This document shows positions 1 to 6,064 of a DNA stretch of 24,843 bases, piece by piece (the stretch's first letter is position 1; every line of letters begins with the position of its first letter). The notes under the pieces are model-generated. The model did not search any database. It had not been told where the DNA came from and saw nothing but the letters and a program-made list of their open reading frames with translations. This stretch comes from a virus. The stretch lies in the IMG/VR virus record IMGVR_UViG_3300046463_000849, positions 1 through 24,843 of that record; one strand, written 5' to 3'. The position numbers were made by a program, and so were the translations under genes.

Positions 1-255
1 AAATACGGGAATTACAACATCGCGAGCGTGTATTGCATCGGTCAGATGGATGTCGAGGCGCGGCGCCACGCCCGGCGGTTGATCCCGGTCGTCAAATCCC
101 GGTTAATCGATCAGACAACCACCGAGATCGAAATCGTGAGGATCGAGGCCATCGCGGTCGTGATAGGGGGTGAAGGCGGGGTTCCTGCCGGGACGCCATC
201 CCCGGATCTCTTGACTGCCATCCCCGAGACAGACGGGTCGAGCAGCTAATTACCT
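1..255. other. No convincing gene at the left edge
   Basis: A GTG-started plus frame (28-249, 73 codons) and a short minus frame starting at an ATG near 200 (MASRQEPRLHPYHDRDGLDP, about 31 codons) both exist, but neither has an SD or a recognisable family. With 256-644 this makes a 600-base segment without a firm gene, beyond the end of the late operon. Confidence 0.4.
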
Positions 256-294
256 GTTCCCAGGTGTGTGAGGTGGCTTGCTCACCTCGGGAAC
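256..294. other. Large imperfect palindrome with alternative pairings
   Basis: GTTCCCAGGTG (256-266) pairs with CACCTcGGGAAC (283-294) to form an 11-bp stem with one bulged base; GAGGTG (270-275) can instead pair with CACCTC (283-288). There is no T tract on either side, so it is not a standard terminator. A second small palindrome GGTTC-AC-GAACC lies at 327-338. Role unknown. Confidence 0.4.
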
Positions 295-353
295 CCTCGC
301 CATCCAAACACCACGCAGGGTGCAACGGTTCACGAACCACCCATCGGGGGCAC

Positions 354-408
354 TTGTCCAATGGGCAACGAATAGATATAGGCGAGCACGGCTTAAAGCA
401 AGCTTAAA
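354..408 (+). promoter_or_regulatory. Candidate plus-strand promoter with downstream direct repeats
   Basis: TTGTCC (354-359), 17 bases, TATAGG (377-382): 4/6 and 4/6 matches to the sigma-70 consensus. GCTTAAA follows at 391-397 and 402-408, two copies exactly 11 bases (one helical turn) apart, as expected of an operator near the transcription start. It would drive the plus-strand ORFs to the right. Confidence 0.35.
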
Positions 409-617
409 CCTCAGGAAGCAGCCAGCCGCCACCGGAGCGCGCGCCCCTTTCCGATCCGCTTGACCTTGCCCTTGCGTGCCATATCGTTGAGTTGCAGTCG
501 AATTGCCGCCGTAATTCCGCGCGGACTTCGGGCCGCTCATCGACGATCCGCGACAAGATTACCGAGATCGCTCGGCAGTTCGATGACCTAGCCGAGAAGG
601 CGCGCGGGTTCGTGTAA
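408..617 (+). pseudogene. Possible plus-strand gene or remnant without a normal start
   Basis: The frame is open for 69 codons up to TAA at 615-617. The end reads like real protein (STIRDKITEIARQFDDLAEK; ARGFV), preceded by CHIVELQSNCRRNSARTSGR. No ATG or GTG is in frame; the only candidate is TTG at 492 without an SD. It could be a degraded small gene. It overlaps the opposing winged-helix-like fragment, so at most one is likely functional. Confidence 0.3.
411..536 (-). pseudogene. Winged-helix-like C-terminal fragment
   Basis: A 41-codon frame between stops ends GITAAIRLQLNDMARKGKVK then RIGKGRALRWRLAAS, resembling the recognition helix and wing of small DNA-binding proteins. The natural start is missing. 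An ATG at 540 in another frame (MSGPKSAR...) would join it after a 1-base shift near 519-522, so a frameshifted small regulator is possible. Confidence is low because the segment also reads well on the other strand. Confidence 0.25.
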
Positions 618-644
618 TTCCCACGGATCGGCTATGCTAATCGC

Positions 645-809
645 ATGGACGAAATAGCACTCATTGTTGTTGCGGCAATCGAACGGCACGCTGAAGCCGA
701 GCCGGCCGCGTTGGCGACCGCGATCATCGAGCGGCTATGGGAGGCCGGTTACGAGATACGGCCCCGGCCCGACATGATCCCGATCCTACTCAATCCGGGA
801 CACGCTTAA
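645..809 (+). CDS. 54-aa plus-strand small protein
   Basis: ATG at 645 to TAA at 807-809. The sequence (MDEIALIVVAAIERHAEAEP; ALATAIIERLWEAGYEIRPR; PDMIPILLNPGHA) looks like a two-helix protein with good coding character. There is no SD; TATGCT at 633-638 lies where a -10 element would place the transcription start at the ATG, so a leaderless mRNA is possible. The stop overlaps the stop of the opposing secreted-protein gene in a shared TTAA. Function unknown. Confidence 0.45.
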   Translation: MDEIALIVVAAIERHAEAEPAALATAIIERLWEAGYEIRPRPDMIPILLNPGHA

Positions 810-1063
810 TTCCCCTTGCTGGCCCGAAACCCTGACTTGTCGGCAAACGCCCGGCAGGTGAAGCCGCCGGCCTTGGTCTTGCCGTAAAACTGCGATCCGG
901 GCGGGAAGTAGATTTTCGAGTCCGGGTTGAACCATACGACATTGCCGGCTTTGCAGAAGGCGGTTGCTTTGGCTTCGTCCCCGAACTTCTGAGGGTCAGC
1001 GGCATGGGCTGGCCCGGCCAGCACGAAAGCCAGCCCGACCGCGAGAATGAGATTCCTGAGCAT
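806..1063 (-). CDS. Small secreted/periplasmic protein
   Basis: An 85-residue protein starting at ATG 1063 with GGGAGG six bases upstream. Residues 1-22 (MLRNLILAVGLAFVLAGPAHA) are a classic signal peptide with probable cleavage AHA|AD. The mature part has two cysteines and NPDSKIYFPPGSQFYGKTKA followed by GGFTCRAFADKSGFR, a pattern I associate with small exported proteins of alphaproteobacteria (a conserved Y-x-P-G-x-x-F/W-Y-G-x-T-K core). Function unknown; it is likely host-derived or a lysogenic-conversion gene. It ends the minus-strand series, and its TAA overlaps the TAA of the convergent plus-strand ORF. Confidence 0.75.
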   Translation of the reverse strand: MLRNLILAVGLAFVLAGPAHAADPQKFGDEAKATAFCKAGNVVWFNPDSKIYFPPGSQFYGKTKAGGFTCRAFADKSGFRASKGN

Positions 1064-1069
1064 CGCTTT

Positions 1070-1088
1070 CCTCCCGTTTTGTGGGAGG
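1070..1088 (-). promoter_or_regulatory. Hairpin sequestering the Shine-Dalgarno of the secreted-protein gene
   Basis: Minus-strand RNA CCUCCC (1088-1083), loop ACAAAAC, GGGAGG (1075-1070): a perfect 6-bp stem that buries the SD six bases before the ATG at 1063. RNA starting at the proposed promoter (about 1079) would lack the CCUCCC arm, so only read-through RNA from the tail operon would form the hairpin. Confidence 0.5.
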
Positions 1089-1114
1089 GTAGCGCGACCG
1101 GGTTTGACGGTCAA
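1086..1114 (-). promoter_or_regulatory. Candidate promoter with palindromic operator for the secreted-protein gene
   Basis: On the minus strand TTGACC (1114-1109) is followed after 17 bases by TACCCT (1091-1086), 5/6 and 3/6 matches to the sigma-70 consensus. The palindrome TTTGAC-G-GTCAAA (1103-1115) covers the -35 element and could be a repressor site. Predicted transcription start is near 1079. Confidence 0.45.
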
Positions 1115-1157
1115 AGGTGGGCGCAGGCTATTCGTGCGGCCTGGGTGTCGGGGGCGT

Positions 1158-1799
1158 TCAGCTCAACAGCTTCAAAATCTCTTCGTACTTGTCGAGCATC
1201 TGTTTGAGCGTGGCGAGGCCTGCCGCGTCCACATCGGCCGTGATTTGCAGTCGGTTACCCGTGAGCAAAACGTTAATGTCTTTGGTCGCCCGCCCGACAT
1301 TTTGGACGGCAGCGGCGGCAGCCATACCGCCAAGCGGCGGCGGCTTCGGCGGATCAACCACGCTGGTCTCGCTCGCCGGAATGCCGGTCATACTACCGAG
1401 CACCCGCAAATAGCTTCCGTCCTCGGAAACCCAAGTGACCTTTTGAGGTCGCTTGAACTGCTCCGCCCCGTCGCTGGACCACTGGACATAATCGCCAATC
1501 TTGACCACTGGCGGTGGTGGATATTCTTCCTCTTCGACGCCATCTTGGCCCTCCGAATCTGCCGTTATCGGAGGAAGTGTAGCAGAACCCGGCATCCCGA
1601 CAAGGGCCAAATTGTCCCTATAAATTCGCAGAACCTCGCTCGCCGAGTTGTCGGGAAATCCGTAATCCACCTTAAGAATGCTACGCGCGGAGGGGTCGGG
1701 CGGCGGGTCGTTTTTCCAATCACCCCAAAGCCGCCGCTCGGCGAGCGCTTCGTCGATTGCGGCCAATTCGTCTGCGTAGGGTTGTCGCTTGTCGCTCAT
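1158..1799 (-). CDS. Unknown protein with C-terminal helical segment
   Basis: A 213-residue protein if started at ATG 1799; the frame extends to TTG 1868 but neither start has a clear SD. The N-terminus is charged (MSDKRQPYADELAAIDEALA) and rich in proline near residues 30-45. The middle has VVKIGDYVQWSSDGAEQFKR and VTWVSEDGSYLRVLGSMTGI, a short SH3-like beta segment, followed by PPKPPPLGG. The end is a likely helix: QITADVDAAGLATLKQMLDK then YEEILKLLS. I do not recognise the family with certainty. It is the penultimate minus-strand gene and could be accessory rather than virion. Confidence 0.6.
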   Translation of the reverse strand: MSDKRQPYADELAAIDEALAERRLWGDWKNDPPPDPSARSILKVDYGFPDNSASEVLRIYRDNLALVGMPGSATLPPITADSEGQDGVEEEEYPPPPVVKIGDYVQWSSDGAEQFKRPQKVTWVSEDGSYLRVLGSMTGIPASETSVVDPPKPPPLGGMAAAAAVQNVGRATKDINVLLTGNRLQITADVDAAGLATLKQMLDKYEEILKLLS

Positions 1800-1878
1800 G
1801 GCCGCGAGCGTATCACGATTTTGGTCCCATTTGCGCCCGAATACCGGGTCGAAGCGGCCTCCTATCAAAGTTCGACGG

Positions 1879-2286
1879 CTAGATGAACCACCCGGCGGAA
1901 TCCATGATCAGGTTGTAGCTCGCACCGGCGGGCGTGACAGGCAGACCGGTGACCCCGGTGTCCTGGAAAAACACAAGACGCGAGCTCGATGGCGACCCCG
2001 TGTCGACGAACATGGCGATCGCCTCGACGCTGACGCTGGTGACCGAAGTGAAGGTGGGATTGGCGCTCTTGAAGCTCCCGTCGTCGCCAACCGACTTCGA
2101 GGTCAGAGCACCGGTGATTGAGATCTGCGCGCCGCCTGGAATATCCGAGAGAAATTCGTGCGTCGCCGAATAGGTATAGGCTCCAGTGTCAAGCAGCACG
2201 AACTTGACTGTGCCAGCCAAGAGGTCAATCGAGGCACTGCCAGACTTAGTTGCTTTGATGTATTTGGGATAGACCGCATTAGCCAT
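1879..2286 (-). CDS. Small phage virion protein (conserved, unknown role)
   Basis: A 135-residue protein starting MANAVYPKYIKATKSGSASI, with LLAGTVKFVLLDTGAYTYSA, THEFLSDIPGGAQISITGAL and RLVFFQDTGVTGLPVTPAG. The combination (MANAxYPK..., VKFVLLDTGxYTYSATHEFL) is familiar from many phages and is regarded as a structural protein near the fibre genes; no biochemical role is known to me. ATG at 2286 with AGGGAAG six bases upstream. It follows the fibre gene after 22 bases. Confidence 0.8.
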   Translation of the reverse strand: MANAVYPKYIKATKSGSASIDLLAGTVKFVLLDTGAYTYSATHEFLSDIPGGAQISITGALTSKSVGDDGSFKSANPTFTSVTSVSVEAIAMFVDTGSPSSSRLVFFQDTGVTGLPVTPAGASYNLIMDSAGWFI

Positions 2287-2308
2287 CTATGTCTTCCCTG
2301 TATTTGGT

Positions 2309-3253
2309 TTATGAGCCTACGCTGTAAAGCGATGCGTTGCCGGAGGTGATGCCTCCAGTGCTGGGAATGAGGCGCACCGCGGTCAATGCGGCGCCGAGCG
2401 AGACATAGCCGGAGAAGTATTGGGCCTCGGGCTGCCCGGCGGTCAGAAGATAGCTTGCCGTACCGCAATAGGCGGCATAGGTGCCGTCCGTGGTGATCAG
2501 CATGTCGAGCGCCGCCACGCCGGGAGCGGCGTTGTGGACGTTGAAGACGACGCGGCCGGCGGTGTCGCTGGCGCTGTTTCGCCCCGAACTCCCCGAAGCG
2601 CCGGTGACAAATTCCGACCAGGCATAACCAGATGTCGCGTAAGTAGGGCCGCCGCCGGTGCCGAACCGGATGTTGAGGTGCGCCGTGTCGGTCGCCGGGA
2701 TGAGAACCCTTCCAACCAGGCGATAGGTCGTGAACCCCGAGAGCCCCGCCCAGTCCAGCGTTGCACTGGACGTCGCGGTCTGCGTCGAGATCAGCGACAT
2801 TGCGCCGGCGGCGCCCCAGCTGTTGAGCGCGCTGGCGCCCCCGGATATCAGTGCCTGCCCGGCGGTGCCGGGTGCCAGAACCTGCCATCCGGATGCGCCG
2901 CGCTGCAGGATCTGGCCCTCGGTCGAGCCGAACGCCCCGTCGAGCAATAAGCTCGCGCTCGCCGGCACCACGCAGAAGACGCGGCTGGTACCCGTCAGGG
3001 AGATCGCCGCGTTGCCGTTGGTCGAGATCGAGGGGCTGCGCGCGAGCGTGTCGGGCGTGCCGGCGGTGACCGTCCCGGTGCCGATTTCCCAGCTCGATCC
3101 GTCCCCGGAGACGAGACAATACCGGGTCGTGTTGCCGTTCCCGATACCGGCGACAAAGGTGCGCATCGCCGGTGTGGCGCCCGCGAGGTTGAGCGTGCCC
3201 GTGCCGGTGGTGACGGTGGTCTCGCGGACGCGCTCGGCTAAGACAAAGGCCAT
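2309..3253 (-). CDS. Tail fibre / receptor-binding candidate
   Basis: A 314-residue protein. Residues 1-75 (VRETTVTTGTGTLNLAGATP, GNTTRYCLVSGDGSSWEIGT, GTVTAGTPDTLARSPSIS) form a fibre N-terminal domain that is widespread in phage structural proteins. The middle has FGSTEGQILQRGASGWQVL, a typical short fibre-shaft repeat, and the last 165 residues a beta-sandwich-like domain (FTTYRLVGRVLIPATDTAHL; AQYFSGYVSLGAALTAVRLI) that may bind the receptor. ATG at 3253 has GAGGA three bases upstream. It is the last large fibre gene, the usual place for host-range determinants. Confidence 0.8.
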   Translation of the reverse strand: MAFVLAERVRETTVTTGTGTLNLAGATPAMRTFVAGIGNGNTTRYCLVSGDGSSWEIGTGTVTAGTPDTLARSPSISTNGNAAISLTGTSRVFCVVPASASLLLDGAFGSTEGQILQRGASGWQVLAPGTAGQALISGGASALNSWGAAGAMSLISTQTATSSATLDWAGLSGFTTYRLVGRVLIPATDTAHLNIRFGTGGGPTYATSGYAWSEFVTGASGSSGRNSASDTAGRVVFNVHNAAPGVAALDMLITTDGTYAAYCGTASYLLTAGQPEAQYFSGYVSLGAALTAVRLIPSTGGITSGNASLYSVGS

Positions 3254-3262
3254 GCTTCCTCG

Positions 3263-3733
3263 CTAGAGCGGCGCTTCGGCGATCGCGCCCGATGCGATGG
3301 CCTCGAAATCGTCACCCTCCGGGATGATTTCGCTCAAGACCGGAGAGCCAAAGCTGCGCGTCCCGGTAATCGCTGTCGCGCGCAGCAGGACAAGGACCTC
3401 CTCCGCGAGCGTGGGGGCGCCAAAGCTCGATGTCCTCGCCACGGTCGTCGCGCGCAGGACCTCGTCCGGGAGCGCCTCGGCAAGGGTGGGCGACCCAAAG
3501 CTCGACGTCCGCACCACTCGCGTCTGCAGGAGACTCACGTCCGCGAAGGCGCTCGCCACAAGCCGCGCCGCCCCAAAGAACGACGGTCGGATTACGAGGG
3601 TCGCCTGGAGAGCGGCGTCCTGGGTGAGCTGCTTACCGGGTATCCGGTATTGCCAGGCGATCGTGCGCGGGTGGAACTCGTTGAGGACGACAACCGGCGG
3701 CGGCTCCGGGACGATGAAGACAATGACGGTCAT
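3263..3733 (-). CDS. Repeat-containing tail protein (RTSSFG repeats)
   Basis: A 156-residue protein with a hydrophobic proline-rich start (MTVIVFIVPEPPPVVVLNEF) and four imperfect tandem units of about 24-26 residues between positions 40 and 138: LQATLVIRPSFFGAARLVAS, LLQTRVVRTSSFGSPTLAEA, LRATTVARTSSFGAPTLAEE, LRATAITGTRSFGSPVLSEI. The core is TxVxRTSSFGxPTLAE. Such short repeats with a conserved aromatic-Gly turn are found in phage fibre proteins and may form a beta-solenoid stalk (inference). ATGA overlap with the fibre gene upstream; nine bases to the next gene. Confidence 0.75.
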   Translation of the reverse strand: MTVIVFIVPEPPPVVVLNEFHPRTIAWQYRIPGKQLTQDAALQATLVIRPSFFGAARLVASAFADVSLLQTRVVRTSSFGSPTLAEALPDEVLRATTVARTSSFGAPTLAEEVLVLLRATAITGTRSFGSPVLSEIIPEGDDFEAIASGAIAEAPL

Positions 3734-4488
3734 GCAATGAGCCGCTGCGCCGCCAGTGCGACCGTCATCCCGGCCGCTGTTGCATCCGTCGCTCCCGGCA
3801 CCCCGATCGTCAGCCGCTCGCGAAAGAGGATCGTCTCGTCGGCGTTGATGACCACGGCCCCCTCGTTGGCGCCGATCGCGAAGGTGACGGTACCGAACTG
3901 TGACCCGTCATGGAGGATCGGAAGCACCTGTGTTGCGGTCGATGCAGGGGTGACGAGATAGGCCGAGTGCTGGTTCCCCGCCGCGGGCACGAGGATCTTG
4001 CGCGGCGCGATGAAATTGACCGGCGGGAGAACCGCGTCGGAAAGCCGGCCCTGGTATTGGAATTCGAGGTCGTAGATGATCGAGCTGCCGCCGTCCGGGG
4101 CAAAGCCCATGAGCTTCCGGTAGGCCGCGACCCCACCCACACTAAGCGCCGGGTCAAAGGTCGCTCCCGTCGTATGCGGCACCATCGTCGTGAAGATGCC
4201 AACCCCGTCGACAACGAAGGTGTCCAATTCGACGTAAAGGGTGAACGGCGTCCAGGCGTCGAAGAAATGAAAGGTGACCGCGGGCAGATCGACCGGACCC
4301 AGGGTCGAGCCGTTGGCCAGGTTGAACGTGATCGCCAATCCGTTCTTGGTGACCGAGACGATTTCGTTGGGGCTCGGCCGGTCGTTCTGCAACGCGGTGA
4401 TCGCGTCGACGACCGACTGGAAGTTGTCGTCAACCTGGTCGGCCGAGAGATCGGTGCCGAGATCGCGGCGATAGGTTATTGCTACCAT
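3730..4488 (-). CDS. Tail fibre-type protein
   Basis: A 252-residue protein. The start MVAITYRRDLGTDLSADQVD and the following DNFQSVVDAITALQND helix are typical of N-terminal anchors in phage tail fibres (a D-x-x-V-D-D-N-F pattern before a coiled helix). A beta region follows (SVTKNGLAITFNLANGSTLG; FTLYVELDTFVVDGVGIFTT) and a C-terminal jelly-roll-like part (QVLPILHDGSQFGTVTFAIG; RERLTIGVPGATDATAAGM). It probably contributes to host recognition. It is coupled to both neighbours by TGATG and ATGA overlaps. Confidence 0.75.
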   Translation of the reverse strand: MVAITYRRDLGTDLSADQVDDNFQSVVDAITALQNDRPSPNEIVSVTKNGLAITFNLANGSTLGPVDLPAVTFHFFDAWTPFTLYVELDTFVVDGVGIFTTMVPHTTGATFDPALSVGGVAAYRKLMGFAPDGGSSIIYDLEFQYQGRLSDAVLPPVNFIAPRKILVPAAGNQHSAYLVTPASTATQVLPILHDGSQFGTVTFAIGANEGAVVINADETILFRERLTIGVPGATDATAAGMTVALAAQRLIA

Positions 4489-5507
4489 CAGGCTACAAGC
4501 CCGGCCTTGTTGAAGGCGAAGAGGTAATCACTGACGGCATTGAAAATCTCTCGATTGACTTCAAGCAGAGAAGTGTCGTTGAGGTTCTTGACCATCGAAA
4601 CCGCCCAATCCACTGGTCCCGCGTTTTTCTTTTCCGCATCGGTGAAGACCGACAATTTCCCGTCTGACCCCAGCGAGAAGAAGAGCACCGCGCGGGAATA
4701 GGCTCTGACCGATACGCTGCATGCGATTGGAAGCCAGCCGGGCAGTGGAAAGAACCTGATAGCGGCGCGATTTGAGATATGCGCAAAATTCAATAGTGCG
4801 GTCTGCCTCACCACGGCGCGGTAGGTATTCACTGCGTCGGTTTGCGGTGAGGACGATAGGGAAAGAACCCCGCCGGCCTGGAATTGCCAGGGATTGTTGG
4901 GTGGCATTGGAAGGCCCCACGGCTGAGCATTTGGGTAGACGTGATATGTTGCTTGAAATTTAGCGATCCCGGCGGCCAGGATCGCCTCGGCGTTAAAGCC
5001 ATCCGGTTGAGTGGGGTCGGGAGGAATGCCCAGATCCGTCAGCGGATTGTAAGTCACCGAGAAGCCGCCGCTAAGCGATGAGGTGCGCGCCAAAACCCGC
5101 GGCGCCAGCACTGCGCCAGGGAAGGTCCATATCGCGACGTCTGAATAAAAGGGTTTCCCCACAAGCGCCGGCGGTACCGCTGCTTTCGGCGGAGGCAACG
5201 GCAGGTCAACGGTATCGGGCCCGCCATCTTGCGCACCGTCGAAGGGCGGGGCAGGCGCCGGAGCAAAATCAACGAGAGCACACCGCAGATTTGGACCGTC
5301 GAAGGGGCTGAACGGAATCGGGCCCGCTGTGATGAACCCGCCTGACACGGTTTCGCCGGCGCCGGATATTCCCACCATCTCGACAACAGCGATGGGCGAT
5401 TTCCCGCCGAAGTGAACCGCGACAATCCGCTGGAAGGGGTCGAGCCGCACGGGATGCGCGAGTGGGCCCTCGATCGGCAATCCGTCCGAGTCGACAGGGT
5501 CGCTCAC
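4488..5507 (-). CDS. Tail protein of unknown function (fibre/tip region), GTG start
   Basis: A 339-residue protein. The first 120 residues are proline-rich (FAPAPAPPFDGAQDGG; VDLPLPPPKAAVPPALV), and the rest is mixed beta with FRFFPLPGW-like segments and a final helix NREIFNAVSDYLFAFNKAG. There is no recognisable catalytic motif. The start is GTG at 5507 in a GTGA overlap with the previous stop; no nearby ATG fits better. The end overlaps the next ATG (TGATG). The second half looks somewhat less G/C-rich than flanking genes. Confidence 0.7.
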   Translation of the reverse strand: MSDPVDSDGLPIEGPLAHPVRLDPFQRIVAVHFGGKSPIAVVEMVGISGAGETVSGGFITAGPIPFSPFDGPNLRCALVDFAPAPAPPFDGAQDGGPDTVDLPLPPPKAAVPPALVGKPFYSDVAIWTFPGAVLAPRVLARTSSLSGGFSVTYNPLTDLGIPPDPTQPDGFNAEAILAAGIAKFQATYHVYPNAQPWGLPMPPNNPWQFQAGGVLSLSSSPQTDAVNTYRAVVRQTALLNFAHISNRAAIRFFPLPGWLPIACSVSVRAYSRAVLFFSLGSDGKLSVFTDAEKKNAGPVDWAVSMVKNLNDTSLLEVNREIFNAVSDYLFAFNKAGLVA

Positions 5508-6064
5508 GGCACCAAGGTTTCATTGGGACCCGGCGGCGGGTTGTCGAACACGTAAACGCGGTCCTTGATCTGGAAATATGACTGTCCGCCGACGGCTGGC
5601 AGGTTGCGCTTGTCGACGAACAGTGTATCTCCCGACTTGGTCACCGGAATGGCGTTGGGATCGCCACCGCTTAGATCGATGACGGGCGCCGTCTTCGCTG
5701 CGCCGCCGTCAGGCTTCGTCAAATACGTGGGTTCCGGGGGGGCGTCCGGTGTCTTGCCGAAGGTGATCTTCTTGATCCGTTCAATCACCACGAAATTGTC
5801 GGGGTTGCCCTCCTGTTGAACCTTGACCTTCTCGGTCTCGCGGCTTGTCTCGGTGAGCCGCTGGTCCTGTTTTTTCGTGTTGAACCCGATGCCCGCTGCC
5901 GGCTGCAGGGCTGGGGTCTCGATCGCGCTCGGCAAGGTGCCGGCAACGCCCCAGTTGACGTGCGCGGTCTGGGTCGGCTGCTTGACCGAGGTCGCGACGA
6001 GGCGTTGCGTGTTGAAAGGCTGCGGCGGCGCAAATGGCCGGACAATCTGTTCAAGCGCTGACAT
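5504..6064 (-). CDS. Tail-tip associated protein of unknown function
   Basis: A 186-residue hydrophilic protein starting MSALEQIVRPFAPPQPFNTQ. The N-terminal 100 residues are proline/glutamine-rich with a charged stretch (KKQDQRLTETSRETEKVKVQ); the end is more regular (SGDTLFVDKRNLPAVGGQSY; FQIKDRVYVFDNPPPGPNET). I do not recognise it; it could be a linker or minor fibre component. ATG at 6064 shares its A with the hub stop. Its TGA overlaps the GTG start of the next gene. The longer frame to 6490 lies inside the hub gene and is a shadow. Confidence 0.7.
   Translation of the reverse strand: MSALEQIVRPFAPPQPFNTQRLVATSVKQPTQTAHVNWGVAGTLPSAIETPALQPAAGIGFNTKKQDQRLTETSRETEKVKVQQEGNPDNFVVIERIKKITFGKTPDAPPEPTYLTKPDGGAAKTAPVIDLSGGDPNAIPVTKSGDTLFVDKRNLPAVGGQSYFQIKDRVYVFDNPPPGPNETLVP

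Noticed and set aside
28-249. A 73-codon plus-strand frame at the left edge.
   Set aside because: GTG start without SD, no family resemblance, and a similar-quality frame on the opposite strand.
256-294. Stem-rich sequence considered as a tRNA or attachment site.
   Set aside because: No cloverleaf, anticodon arm or T-arm GTTCRANNC motif can be formed, and no matching copy is seen elsewhere in the window.
1047-1886. A 279-codon plus-strand frame across the left-end genes.
   Set aside because: It spans two minus-strand genes and their regulatory gap; composition is that of a mirror frame.
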